A stretch of DNA of 64,000 bases from Coprinopsis marcescibilis (Eukaryota > Basidiomycota > Agaricomycetes > Agaricales > Psathyrellaceae): contig ML210151.1 in assembly GCA_004369085.1 (NCBI GenBank), forward strand, positions 227,270-291,269, in the 5' to 3' direction. A model generated the notes under the pieces. That model was given only the letters and a program-made list of their open reading frames with translations, was not told the origin of the DNA and ran no database searches. This document shows positions 1-10,373 of the stretch, one piece after another. The translations under genes were made by a program, and so were the position numbers. How positions within the stretch are numbered: the stretch's first letter is position 1; each line of letters opens with the position of its first letter.

Positions 1-987
1 CCAGCCGGTTTGCGCTCCTCCTCCTGCTCCTTTTTCTTCTTCTTCCACCGGTCCTTGGGATCCACGGCATCCTCGTCTGGGCCAAGTGTTACTGGAGCTC
101 TGGTACGTTTGATGGGACCGCGTTCTGCGATCACAGCAATAGTAACCCAGTCCCCCGGTACTGGTACGTCGTAACCCTGCTTGTCTGGTTGGAGGCGGAT
201 GGTGGAGTAGAGTCGCGACGGAGAGAGGTAGAACCGGCCACGAAGGTGGTCTGCAAAGTCTTCATGAGATAACTTTCGGGACCTACAATGAACAAAGATC
301 GTTTAGCTACACACATTTTCAATGAGAGTGAATACAGGCGTACGTCAGAGCAATACCCGAATGTGGCTCCAGTTTCTGAAACAGCGGGTCATCCGAGGGC
401 GCCGTGAACTCGTAAGGACCAGGTTCGAGGTCCTCGACTAGCATCAAGTTCTCGTCGCGTTTCGGAGCAGAGAACACGTCCTCGGAGTCCCCTTCAGGTC
501 TGGGACTGGCTGACCGTACCTGTTCTGCAAACGACGTTGAGCGGTTCACTGGTTCTGGCTTTATCTCCGGTTCATTAGTGACTTTAGAAAGCTTTTGCAG
601 CAGGTTTGATGGTCGGATAGGTTCATGAGCAGGTGCAGGAAGTTTAGACGAGCTCGAGGCTTGAGGTCTACGCGAAGGCTGTTGTTTTGCTGCAGGCCTG
701 AGTTTCGGTTGTGGTATTGGTTCACCCTTGGGCATGGAGTCAAGCTTCTGCTTCTTTCCTGTAGAGAAAAGTCAGACAGATGCAACCGTTTTAAAAGGAA
801 TAAACCGACGTGGCGATGGGGTCGCAGGTGCCAATACAGTGGCTGATTTCTTTCGTTTCGGTGAACGAGGTTTGGCAGCTGCAGTTTTGGGTAAGCTTGA
901 TAGCTCTGCTTGCAGTTTCGCAATTTGTTTCTGCAGTTCCTCTTTCCGGAATTGTTCCTCTTGCAGTCGACGCGACGAGGCCTCCAT
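1..987 (-). CDS. mcm10: Mcm10-like DNA replication factor (partial, C-terminus off the left edge)
   Basis: Mcm10 loads onto the CMG helicase at nuclear replication origins and binds DNA and polymerase alpha. The start is the ATG at 987. Exon 987-810 encodes a charged coiled-coil (EEQFRKEELQKQIAKLQAEL) and a basic stretch. Exon 758-344 is a Pro/Ser-rich linker ending EPHSGIALT, the conserved entry to the Mcm10 OB-fold. Exon 282 to the edge continues SRKLSHEDFADHLRGRFY and GDWVTIAVIAERGPIKRT, then a Lys/Glu-rich run. The intron 343-283 has clean GT/AG ends and joins the frames. The first intron, about 809-759, has a weak donor and is uncertain. The CCCH zinc finger expected downstream lies outside the window. 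The call rests on the coiled-coil, linker and OB-fold order and on the HSGI...GDWVT motifs; another OB-fold protein is possible but less likely. Confidence 0.72.
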
Positions 988-1586
988 CTTCACTCAAGTC
1001 GTCGTGGTTGACTCAAGTTGCTCTGATAAACGTCAATAGCAGTGGTATCCAGTCGGCTGCGTGGATTGGAGGAGATATACACGTCTGAACCCAGACTTTG
1101 AGTCCTAATGCTCGCTGGTGTCAATGACAGTCACAGTCGCGGTCGTCGTTGACGATGAACAGCTCGAATTGATTGGCCGCCGGACGCGCATCGCGTCGAT
1201 CACGAGGTCTGTGGCAGTGTGGCTCTTGTACGGAACTGGGAAACCGGAAGGTCGTTCCCACAAACAAGAGCTTGGCTCCGTTTTAAACTCCGATCCGACC
1301 CTCTCGCCCACGAAAGTGCTGGAAATTTCACTATCCTTGCGGTATAAACTCATATAAATCTGAAACAGACTCTCGCCAATGTATATCGCCGTGTGTATTG
1401 GAGAGAGCGAGGAAAATGTGGCGTTGAGCGACCACTTTCGCCGCAAACAGTGGTCATGGCAGTTGCCGGACCGCTTTCGGTCTCAACCTAAGAGCTGCCA
1501 ACTTGACCCGGCCCTTTGTTTCTACCTCTTACCTTCCTACTTGTCAGAAGGGCACACTGTCCTTGCGCCTGGCTCATCTTTAAGAC
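988..1586. other. Intergenic, divergent promoter region
   Basis: This is the space between the divergent Mcm10-like gene (-) and the next gene (+). An open frame on the minus strand at 1105-1446 has no ATG at its start and no recognisable content, so I treat it as chance. I saw no exact MCB (ACGCGT) element. Confidence 0.5.
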
Positions 1587-2809
1587 ATGGTTCTCCGACA
1601 TTCTGCACTCATAAATATTAAACAAGGCCTAAAAAGCGGCCTGCCAGGCTCTCGAATGAGGCCTGGGATGGTAGACCCCAGCACAGCTGATTGGATAGCC
1701 TTATCTTCTAAACTCAGTGCACCCATCCGCACCGAGTTTCTTTCCGTCATACAAACACTTCTTTTATTTCTGGACCTTCCTACTCCCGAACTTAACGTAT
1801 ACTGTCGAAAGGTATGTCTTACTCGTGGTAAATCGCTGAAAAGCGCTTGTGCAATGGGCTAAACTACATGGTTTGCAGATTATTTCATTGATCGAGGTAA
1901 GCGTGATAGCAACCGTATAAGCCTGGAACAGTACTTACTACTCCACTAACCATTGCTAACGCTCGCAGATGACCCGAACTTCACTGGTGAATCAAGGGAT
2001 TCAAGTCCATTTGTTTTGTCGTTGTCCTCGTTCGTTCGTCGCTTATAAAACGGCGTACGTGGATGTCATCACAAAATTGAAAGAGCGAAGACATGAGCTC
2101 CCCTCTGCCGTTCAAGGTACCAGTTTATTGTATCTTCCTATCGACGAATTTTAACCGTGCGCCTTTGGCACCAACTCATAGAACGAGTACGAATTCTCGT
2201 TCTACCGCTTTCGAGCAACTTTACCGTACAACGGGTGGGCGACTCCCCCCTCAACTACACGCCTTTACCACGCCGCAAAGTGCACTCGCACAAGTCTTCA
2301 GGCGTCTCTTTACGCCCCTCGAGGACACAACAAGCTCGAGGGGCTTTGTTACCTCGCCCCATACCCCGTGAGTCACTCTCTTTTGGCGCTCTGACCACAT
2401 CAGACGAGGCCTTTTATTAATCAATTCGTTTCCACAAGCCCCTGATGCATTTACAACGCCTTCAAAGAAGGCTATAAATTCCAAAGACGCAGTTGCGCAT
2501 CGTGGAACGTTGAAACGCATCTGGTCGCAATTCGAAATTAAGCACCTGTACCGCCAGACTGCCACTTCGGTAGAAAAACGCTCTAGTGGAGTCCGTCAAC
2601 CTCGTAGCCCGGCAAGGACTGGAACTCGATTAAACGAGCAACAGGCATCCGAGGCAGCGGATGAAAATACTAGTCCTTTGGAGTATCGTATCATTCGTCC
2701 ACTGCCTCGGCGCTTCGGTATTTTCTGCACGGGCAAGACCTCGATGCACGGACCTAACCCGGCCGCTTTGCGTGGCCGGCGAACAGGCAGTGCTAGGCCA
2801 TTAGAATAA
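1587..2809 (+). CDS. Unrecognised spliced gene
   Basis: I do not recognise the product. Coding evidence is the splice pattern. A first exon (ATG 1587, or 1656/1668 in the same frame) reads to a GTATGT donor at 1812. An 18-nt exon (IISLIE) follows at about 1880-1897 between TTTGCAG and GTAAGC. The next intron ends CTAAC...CGCTCGCAG, and the following exon begins at 1969 (MTRTSLVNQG...KLKERRHELPSAVQ) and ends at a GTACCAG donor. Downstream, a GTGAGT...CATCAG intron (2370-2403) sits between open frames, and the last open stretch, to 2809, is basic and Pro/Ser-rich (RPLPRRFGIF). I could not join the 2181-2369 part to the last part in one frame, so a missed intron, an alternative stop at 2420, or two genes are possible. 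Confidence 0.4.
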
Positions 2810-3264
2810 CTCCGGCACACATCCCTGTCGACTGTTTCCACGTTTTCTGGTACGGCGAGTTCATCGGATATATCGTTGGCATGTCATTTCTAACCGGTTG
2901 ACCAATCTAGCTTAGATTATTTATTAAGGATACCTTGTCCGTTCGAATTTCTCAACTTGTAAATCTTCAAGATACGCATTCTCACCATTCATTTTATGTG
3001 TATGACTCGACATTTTCGCTCTCTTGTTTGAACACTTTCACTCGCTGTCGTACTATATGTGCTGTTTGTAGTTGTGCCTACAATTGTAGTCGTTTCAAGA
3101 GGCTGCGACCAAGATCAAGGGTTTAGGGTAGCAGAACTCAATTCATCTCTGACGTGTGATTCCCAAAGCCTCATTGGGTTTCATCAAGTCATCTAGGATT
3201 CTCAGGTTCCTCTAGCTTTGTTCTGGAACGAAATTCAGATTTGCCTACTACTGCACAGTTACTC
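2810..3264. other. Intergenic, convergent 3' flanks
   Basis: This lies between two convergent genes. It is AT-rich with no coding signal; I see nothing beyond presumed 3' UTRs. Confidence 0.5.
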
Positions 3265-3908
3265 TTAGTCCGTGAACATTCCCCCTTCCTGTGTCGTCAA
3301 GCTTGAGGTCGGAGAGACGATGCCATTATCCTTGTTACCCGAAAGCCTCCGCGCGTTGTGTTCGACCACGATCGGTTCCAACTCCTTTCTCCAACCTTCC
3401 AATTTGTTGAGAAGGGCTCTCTCTGCGGTGTTTTTCTGAAGGATTCCCTCTCCGCTGGATTCCCCATGACCTTTTATCTCCTGTTTCAAGATTCTTATGA
3501 CGTCAAATATAGCATTGTCCATCTTCTCCAGTGCGTGCCTCATGAGAAACGGGTTTCCGAGGAGGTGATCCGGCACTGTGCGCGACTCATTATGCCAGTT
3601 AGGAGGACCTGTGGGGGTTAGTGTTTGAGGTTTCCGTATAAAGAACCATCTATATTCAGTTCGTGGCTAGGCTAACTTGAGGAATACGTACTGCTCCTCT
3701 TTGAATTATCACTGATACCGGAATCGCTTGTCGCGGGGAATACCTGAACAGACCACGAGAGTGGTAAATTAGCGGCGAACTACTTCACTTGGGATTCTAC
3801 CTACTTGTCCGGGATTCTCTGCACTTGGAGTCGGAGGCTGACCGGATGGAGTAGACCCAGGAAACCGAGGATCGTTAGTCTTACCTGTCGGTGGAATTGG
3901 AATCTGCA
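3265..3908 (-). CDS. Unrecognised small spliced protein
   Basis: The function is unknown. From an ATG at 3908 (MQIPIPPTGK) the frame runs through a Pro/Ser-rich segment (STPSGQPPTPSAENPGQ) to a GTAGGT donor near 3800. It then continues in a short exon (VFPATSDSGISDNSKRS, about 3743-3691), bounded by TTCAG and GTACGT, and a last exon (about 3611-3265). The last exon reads PPNWHNESRTVPDHLLGNPF followed by an amphipathic, probably helical segment (HALEKMDNAIFDVIRILKQE) and stops at 3265. Phases agree across both introns, which supports a real gene. The start is uncertain: a second ATG (MASYSDSKG) lies upstream at about 3975 but does not splice cleanly into this frame. It is divergent from eIF2-gamma. 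Confidence 0.5.
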
Positions 3909-4567
3909 TATGCGACCATTAATCTTCGATGGGTAAGGAGAATGCCCTTACTGTCACTGTAGCTCGCCATTTACGGAAGCTCTTCCTGTTGGCTTAAGAC
4001 GGTGTCAAAAGTCCCTGGGGGTAGTATACTTGCGGTCTTGTGCCCTCAAACCGAACGATTTAAGGCCTCCGGAACCCGAGTGACGTCGTTACATTGCTGG
4101 TGTTTGCGTGGGGACTACATTGAAGTGCACCACCACCATCACAACGATGTCATCGACTTCCACGCAGTCAGTGAGTTGCATTAATTAGTCCCGATACCTT
4201 CCTTGGCGGTGCAAGCATTTGTTGGGAACGATGGGGGAAGGAATGGTCGGCGCTTATCGCACTCAATCGCCCTGCGCTTCACAGCCACAAACTAGATTTT
4301 AGAATTTATTCACGGTTACGTCGGCAATACTGCTGTATGGCTATCCTCCATTATGATCCAGGAGATGGGTGCCTTCACATCCCTTTCTTCACCCCGAACT
4401 GCCTGTCTGTTCCTTGAAGTTGTCGCTGTAACCATTGCCGATCATGCCGAGAGTCGATCTGAGCCAAGCTGGAACAAACAAAGGTGATGGGAGGGCAATT
4501 CATCTCTGTGTGACTCGGTTATTAGCTTTCTGCCGTCACACGAAACCTTGAAAAACGTATAGAAACA
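3909..4567. other. Intergenic, promoter side of eIF2-gamma
   Basis: This is the divergent spacer before the translation factor gene. A CACCACCACCATCAC run at about 4129 looks like a His tag, but the frame around it is short and shows no splice or start support. I see nothing else. Confidence 0.5.
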
Positions 4568-6337
4568 ATGTCAGGCGACGAAACACTCCAGAAGCGAGCC
4601 GAGGATTCTGAATCTGAGGACGAGGATGAAGAGGAAGTAGAGGAGCAGTTCCCGACGTTTGACGTCGATATTTCAAAATTGCACCCATTGTCCCCGGAGG
4701 TTATTGCAAAACAGGTGAGTCAAATCTGCAATGTTTCTACCGTGTTTTCAGGTCTAAATGTTGCTGGTATAGGCAACTGTGAACATTGGTATGCGTTAAA
4801 TGTCGATATCAAGCTCATGGATCCTCATGCGATGTGATTTGCCGCCCAGGAACAATCGGACATGTCGCTCACGGAAAATCTACCGTTGTGAAAGCAATAT
4901 CTGGAGTAACGACCGTTCGATTCAAAAACGAACTCGTCAGAAATATCACCATCAAGCTTGGTTATGCAAACGCAAAAGTGCGTGCTCTTCTGCCTGTTTG
5001 ATCGAGGGTCAATCTTATCAACCGTTTTACCAGATCTACAAGTGCGAAAACGATGCCTGCCCAAGACCTGGATGCTACAGATCGTATCCTTCGGACAAGG
5101 AAGAACATCCTCCTTGCGAACGCCCTGGATGCGGCCACCGAATGAACTTGCTTCGCCATGTATCGTTCGTCGATTGCCCCGGACACGACATCCTGATGGC
5201 CACTATGTTGAACGGTGCTGCAGTCATGGACGCTGCACTCCTCCTTGTCGCTGGAAACGAAACTTGCCCTCAACCTCAGACATCCGAACATTTGGCTGCC
5301 GTAGAAATCATGAAGCTCGAACATATCATCATCCTCCAAAACAAGGTCGATCTTATCAAGGAACCTCAGGCTTTGGAACATCAGAAGAGCATTTCGGCCT
5401 TCGTCAAGGGTGGGTTCCGAGCCATTTTCACATCTCTAGCCGTTCTGATCGTTTTATTTAGGTACCGTTGCTGAAAACTCGCCCATCGTGCCAATCTCTG
5501 CCCAGCTCAAGTACAACATCGATGCTGTGAACGAGTACATTGTCAAGAACATCCCCATTCCAGTGCGAGACTTTACGTCCGACCCTCGTCTCATCGTCAT
5601 CCGTTCCTTTGACGTCAACAAGCCTGGTGCTGAAGTGGATGAATTGCAAGGTGGTGTTGCTGGTGGATCTATCCTCCGAGGTGTGCTCCGATTGGGCCAG
5701 GAAGTCGAGATTCGACCTGGTATTGTCACCAAGGATACCCAGGGCAGGAACAAGTGCAAGCCCATCTTCAGCAGAATCATGTCCCTCCAGGCCGAGAAGA
5801 ACTTCCTCCAATACGCCGTTCCCGGCGGTCTCATTGGTGTTGGAACCAGAATCGATCCCACCTTGTGCAGAGCTGATCGCTTGGTCGGTCAAGTGCTGGG
5901 TGCTGTTGGCAAGCTGCCTAAAATTTACACCGGTATGTACATTTGTCTGTTGTTCATTCAACGCATTTTGATATCTGTTCGCAGAGCTGGAAATCAGCTT
6001 GTTCTTGCTCCGTCGTCTGCTTGGTGTCAAATCAGAAGATAAGAAGCAGACGAAGGTCACCAAGCTGGTTAAGAATGAACTGCTCTTGATCAACATTGGT
6101 TCAACTTCCACCGGTGGACGTGTCATCAGCGTCAAGGCCGATTTGGCCAAGATTCAGTTGACATCGCCGGCTTGTACCGAGGTTGGCGAGAAGGTTGCAC
6201 TTTCGCGACGTATTGAGAAGCATTGGCGTCTCGTTGGTATGTCGCAAAACGAATGTTGGTCAAAGTCTTATCACTAACACCCTTGTTTTATAGGTTGGGG
6301 CAGTGTGCAGCGTGGAACTGTACTAGAAATTGATTAG
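4568..6337 (+). CDS. GCD11: Translation initiation factor eIF2 subunit gamma
   Basis: This is the GTP-binding core of eIF2, which delivers Met-tRNAi to the 40S ribosome in the cytosol. Seven exons: 4568-4714, 4773-4788, 4850-4977, 5034-5409, 5462-5932, 5985-6236 and 6294-6337. They total 1434 nt (477 aa), the usual family length. An acidic N-terminus is followed by the P-loop [12 protein letters not shown] (residues 55-66), switch I (GYANAK), a Cys knuckle ([11 protein letters not shown]...CERPGC), DCPGH (G3), NKVD (G4), and domains II and III ending [13 protein letters not shown]. Exon 2 is a 16-nt micro-exon (ATVNI plus one base of Gly55), so the P-loop is entered across a splice junction. 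All key GTPase motifs are present, so the gene is intact. Bacterial-type EF-Tu is excluded by the Cys knuckle and the eIF2-gamma-specific GYANAK motif. Confidence 0.98.
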
Positions 6338-6523
6338 GCCATACCCATTGTACCATACCTACACATTCATGTTTGCCACTCAAATTGAATTCACTCTGTC
6401 CTGTCCCTCCCTCATCACACCTTGAGCATGTTCCGAAAACTGCTGGTCAGAGCTTGTCCCAATAACTTTGATATGCAGATATATGATATTATACACAGTG
6501 GTACATTGGTACCTGACGTCATC

Positions 6524-7463
6524 TTATTTCCGTTTCGCCATCTGTGCTTGCTTCTTGGCTTCTGCCTCTGCGGCTTTAGCTGAAGAAGGGTTAATATCAC
6601 CGCAATTTTGGCTGAGTGAAGATGACTTGCCTTCTGCCTCGGCCTTTCGCTTGGCCAGAGCCTCCTCACGTTCAGCACGAATCTTCTGCAAACGAGCGAG
6701 GTCTGATTTGGCCTCAACTGTCTTGCCTTGAAGATGGAGCTAACGGTAATTAATTAAGCTTCAGAAGCGCGACATCGAAGGTTTCGGAACGTACCTTCCA
6801 GTAGCGTTCTTTGGCTTCTTGCTTATCCTTCTGCTCCCTGGCACAAAGTCAGAGGTCTTGCCACACAAACAAGGGCTCTGAGAGGCGTACCTTTCGCGTC
6901 GTGTAAGCTCTCTGGGAGCATTGAGGTCGGAAATGGTCATCTTCTTCTGAACATGGTTGGGATTGATTAGGTCTTCATCCTCTTCGTCGACAGCCTCGCC
7001 GGATTTCTTCTCATCAGCCTGTTTCTTCTTCAGCTGCTTGCGTTCCGCCCGGGTCAGCTCTCCGCCTTCTTCTTCGGATGATTCCTCCTCCTCCTCCTTT
7101 CCGGAACCTTCCTCAGATTCCTCATCCTCATCCTCGGAATCGTCGTCCTCATCCTTCGAGCGACTGGATTAATGAAAGCAGAGACGATCGATTGAGATCA
7201 AGCACAGCAGGCGAAATTGCAGCTTTAATCACCGGGCTTTCCCAAACTCGCCACCATCCTCAGTCATAGCCAGGTTCTTACTACCTGCAATTCAGACTTC
7301 AAGGCCACACTCGATGTAAAGTGGCACTGACCTGAAGTTACGACCTCCACCACGCTTCTGCTTGAACTTGCCTGTCAAAACAGATTAGATCAAATGTGTC
7401 CTGACCTTATCCCTCGGCAATTGCCAGTGGTAGCCAGCAGAACGTACCTGAACCACGAACCAT
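6524..7463 (-). CDS. PDAP1/HASPP28-like phosphoprotein
   Basis: A homologue of the 28 kDa heat- and acid-stable phosphoprotein (PDGFA-associated protein 1), a small, highly charged, conserved eukaryotic protein of poorly defined role. Six exons: 7463-7448, 7371-7332, 7280-7233, 7163-6891, 6837-6795 and 6739-6524. They total 636 nt (211 aa; mammalian PDAP1 is about 181 aa). The first coding exon is only 16 nt (MVRGS plus one base). In order: the basic KFKQKRGGGRNF, a long Asp/Glu/Ser acidic tract, then the diagnostic block NPNHVQKKMTISDLNAPREL followed by TRREREQKDKQEAKERYWK and LHLQGKTVEAKSDLARL, and a Lys/Ala-rich tail. The 3' end is convergent with eIF2-gamma, about 190 bp away. The conserved C-terminal block makes the family call firm; the physiological role in fungi is not established. 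Confidence 0.92.
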
Positions 7464-7677
7464 TATGAAAAATGATATAGAAAACGAGGAGAGTTGAAAA
7501 ATTTGTGGTTGTGGGTGAAGAAGATGAGTCAAAGACTTGAAAGGCGCTGCAATGAAAGAGTCAATCTCGCCTTGACCATGATCCAAATCCGGAAGGAGGC
7601 CTATATCAGCGGAGTCCGAAAACTAACCGGTCCTTCGTCGCTGTCACCGACGTCCTCCACGCTCATTCTACCCAACG

Positions 7678-8206
7678 ATGTCGACTATCCCAGCGAGATT
7701 GGCGCGAGTCGTACGCACGTCGGCCAACGCCGCTGAAGCTCGTCAGCGCACCTTGTCGCTCTACAGGGACTGGTACCGTTCGGTGAGTAGAACGTTGTTG
7801 GCCAGTTTCTGCTGATGGGGGGTTGCTGACCTCGACACCGGGTTCTCCTTGCAAAAAAGGCACCCGAAATCTGCACACTCTATGGACTCTCTGTCTCCCC
7901 AGCCTATGTGAGGCACGCCCTTCGCCAACGCTTCGAGAAGAATCGGTATATCACCGACCTGCGAGCCGTCGATGTGTTGTTGTTGAAGTCAAGACAAGAC
8001 TACCAGGAGACGATGAACTGCTGGAAGCAGACCGACCATGTCATGGGAATCTTGTTGGAACCACAGGACAGGCCGCAGAGAACGTTCTTGGAGAAGTTCT
8101 ATGAAGGTGCGACTATCCCATTTCGTCATCCTTTGGCCGCGACTGAGCGTGGATTACAGGCAGGGACGAGGACGCCAGTAGACCGGCAGCTACAGGTGTC
8201 CTGTAG
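7678..8206 (+). CDS. NDUFA6: NADH:ubiquinone oxidoreductase LYR subunit (NDUFA6/B14)
   Basis: An accessory subunit of mitochondrial complex I. It is an LYR-motif protein that contacts the acyl-carrier subunit in the matrix arm. Exons 7678-7782, 7860-8106 and 8160-8206 give 399 nt (132 aa), the usual length. The LYR tripeptide is at residues 28-30 (TLSLYRDWYR), followed by PEICTLYGLSVSPAYVRHAL, RYITDLRAVDVLLLK and QDYQETMNCWKQTDHVMGIL. The end is an acidic FYEGRDEDASRP tail. The start ATG leaves a short basic N-terminus (MSTIPARLARVVR) compatible with mitochondrial import. The 5' end is divergent from the PDAP1-like gene, with about 215 bp between the two starts, so the two probably share a promoter region. 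Confidence 0.95.
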
Positions 8207-8272
8207 CAGACTAGACTTTCATTTCCGTATATCCTACAGTTCTGCAATCAACCTGCATTCGGACAGCTTACA

Positions 8273-8817
8273 ATGGCAGAAATACAGGTGTCATGGTTGG
8301 CCAGTGGACTTGTTCAGCATTGGCCCAACGAAGCATTTGAACATACAAGGGTACCTGATGTGCGCTATTGATAGTCATATTCAGTTCGGGCACACAGGAA
8401 CAGACTTACCAACCTACTTACGCGCTCTGTCGCATTTGTTCCACAGTTCACTCTCGGCGACAGGATTCGAACTCAGGACCCGGTTGATACACTTGCTCGC
8501 TCAGCAGCTGTTCCCGTTGTCGCCTGCGGTCCCTCAGTTCTCCCCGATTTCAACAAGAAATCGGCTGTGGTCCTCGGCCGACCAACTTATTCGTGGTCTA
8601 GTCTCCACGAAGACTGCCACTGGTGTAACGCTTGCTGGTGGGGCTCACCGTCTCCCGTCGTTGGGATCGGCTTCGGGTTCTTTGGCAGTCATCTTCAAGG
8701 TTATTAGGCCTCGCGACTGTCAACCATTCTGATTCCTGACGCTGAATGTCTGTTCCACCGCACTTTCAAGACCGTTGGATTCAACCCGGACGCCGGAATC
8801 CGAGTTCCCCCCGAATG
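8273..8817 (+). CDS. Unrecognised spliced gene before the siderophore acyltransferase
   Basis: I do not recognise it. ATG 8273 starts MAEIQVSWLASGLVQHWPNE. A GTACCT...TTCCACAG intron (8351-8446, in phase) removes two stops and continues FTLGDRIRTQDPVDTLARSA, then VPVVACGPSVLPDFNKKSAV and VLGRPTY. After that the frame is uncertain. One reading gives a Cys/Trp-rich stretch, another reads TKTATGVTLAGGAHRLPSLG and ends SLAVIFK at a GTTATT donor. A last stretch IPDAECLFHRTFKTVGFNPD...VPPE stops at about 8817. Good amino-acid texture supports a coding region on the plus strand, but the third exon junction is unresolved. It ends about 140 bp before the siderophore gene in the same direction. Confidence 0.4.
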
Positions 8818-8873
8818 ATCCCGATGATACGGTTGCCAATCAAGGGGCGTGGGTAGATCCTTGAGCAAGTTTT

Positions 8874-8882
8874 ATCTGATAA
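8874..8882 (+). promoter_or_regulatory. Iron-type GATA site ATCTGATAA
   Basis: The exact sequence ATCTGATAA ends 76 bp before the ATG of the siderophore acyltransferase. It matches ATCWGATAA, the extended GATA motif reported for fungal SreA/Urbs1-type iron repressors and HapX. A TATA-like CATATATT follows at 8893-8900. Match and position are seen; iron control is inferred. Confidence 0.6.
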
Positions 8883-8958
8883 GGTTCTCGCACATATATT
8901 CCCCCTCGATCCTTCCTTTCTCCCAGATCCCCACAACCCTGCATACCCCCGCCCAAAA

Positions 8959-10373
8959 ATGGCTTCCGTCGCTGAACGCCGTCTAGGTGCCGTTTCTAAT
9001 CACATTTCTGGCCAGTCCGACCTTGTTATCGTACTGCCAGACGGTGCAAGGGTTACAAAAGCCCGCCATGCAGACGTCGATGCTACGCAACTGCTCCTCG
9101 ATGGCAAGCGTATCGTCGACTTTCGCATCATCTCGGACAAGACCTTTGCATACGACCTTTCCGCCATCAGCACTCGCTACGAATCAGCAACTACCCATGT
9201 CCCGAAATACAAGCTTGTCCAGATCAACCCCTCTGTCCCTGGCGTTGCTGCTACCTCATGCACCATCCCAGATTTTTGGACAGTTATATATGCCTTCTTT
9301 ACCCTCTACCACGAGCAAGAATACGTCCCCATCTCTATCTCCACCTTGCAAAATGCCCCGGAAATTTCCAACTATCTCATTACCACCGGGCTGGGACGTC
9401 TCTATCCCAGCAAGCGTCTCAACCACCAAGATCTGCCTGACGTGGACAGGGAACATTATCTTGACCGCTCGGCTTTCTGGCAAGGCGGAGGAATCGCAGG
9501 ATATCACGATAGGTTCTGGATTCCCAACCCACGCCCAGTTTATCCTCAGGTGATGGGCTTCACACGGAAAGAGAACGTGATTGCGAAGCACCCCGTCCGG
9601 CCCCCCAAACCCCAACCTGGAGAGGTGCTCTACAGACGCTGGTGTTCTGCCGTCGGACAGATGCTCGAGCTCACCTACTTTGACATTGACGGGGTCTCCG
9701 ATCCACCACAGGAGAGCCAAGGAGGGGTTTCACGCCATATGGCCGCGTTCCATAGGTGGCACAATGACGAGCGTGTCAACTCTGCTTGGGGTGAGAAGGG
9801 TGGCTTGGAGACGCATCGGGACTATGTTCGAGGCGTCTTGGCAGACCCTCACTGTCTCCCTTGCATGTTCAGCTGGGACGGCGACTTGATGGGTTACGTC
9901 GAGGTTGTCTTCAGCAAGGAGGATCATTCCGCTCCGTACTTTCCTTTCAACGATCCCCCCGGCGAGTGGGACAGAGGTATCCACGTCTTGGCAGGCGAGA
10001 CGAAATATTTGGGTAACGGACGATGTGCGTTGATTCCTTTGGTTTACTCTCCGTTTCTTCATGACTGATAATATGGCGGATGCTCTCTCTTCACCTAGCC
10101 GATATTTGGATTCGCTCGCTTGTGCACTTTATCTTCCTCGCCGATTCGCGAACCAATCGCGTCGTTGGGGAACCTGACAATAGGAACCACGCGATCCTCA
10201 AGGTTGCACATACTGCGGAGTTTTACCAGAGCCTTGTAAGTGCACTATCACATAACCCATCGATACTGCTCAACTCATTTGTGCCTTGATAGATATTTGA
10301 CTTCCCGTACAAGAGGTCGGTCATGGTCCTGCAAACAAGGGACAAATTCTTCACCTTGTGTCGACTCCGTTAA
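8959..10373 (+). CDS. N5-hydroxyornithine acyltransferase (siderophore biosynthesis, IucB/GNAT-like)
   Basis: It likely acylates N5-hydroxyornithine to make the hydroxamate unit of a ferrichrome- or basidioferrin-type siderophore. Exons 8959-10024, 10099-10235 and 10293-10373 total 1284 nt (427 aa), close to SidF/SidL/Ato1-type enzymes. The N-terminal half (residues 1-240) is the fungus-specific region. The C-terminal GNAT/IucB domain carries FHRWHNDERVNSAWGEKGG, LMGYVEVVFSKEDH, GIHVLAGETKYLGNGRS, LADSRTNRVVGEPDNRN and a final FPYKRSVMVLQTRDKFF. The fold and the H-W-N-x-x-R-V motif mark the family. No ornithine monooxygenase or NRPS is in the window, so the pathway genes lie elsewhere or beyond the edges. 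Which acyl group is used cannot be read from sequence. The upstream GATA site suggests iron repression. Confidence 0.88.

Noticed and set aside
3113..3130. GGGTTTAGGGT resembling a telomere repeat
   Set aside because: A single partial unit only; there is no array.
4129..4145. CACCACCACCATCAC run resembling a His tag
   Set aside because: It is in the intergenic promoter region of eIF2-gamma, in a short frame with no start or splice support; a chance trinucleotide run.
5458..6150. Long minus-strand open frame under the eIF2-gamma gene
   Set aside because: An antisense shadow of a highly conserved coding exon; codon bias explains the lack of stops.
8461..8480. GGATTCGAAC on the plus strand, which on the minus strand resembles a tRNA T-loop (GTTCGAATCC)
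   Set aside because: The flanking 5-nt arms do not pair, no acceptor stem or box A fits upstream, and the position lies inside a plausible exon.
8959..10373. A complete siderophore biosynthetic cluster
   Set aside because: Only the acyltransferase is present; no NRPS, monooxygenase or siderophore transporter with a clear signature is in the window, and the MFS gene at 32-34 kb looks DHA1-like.
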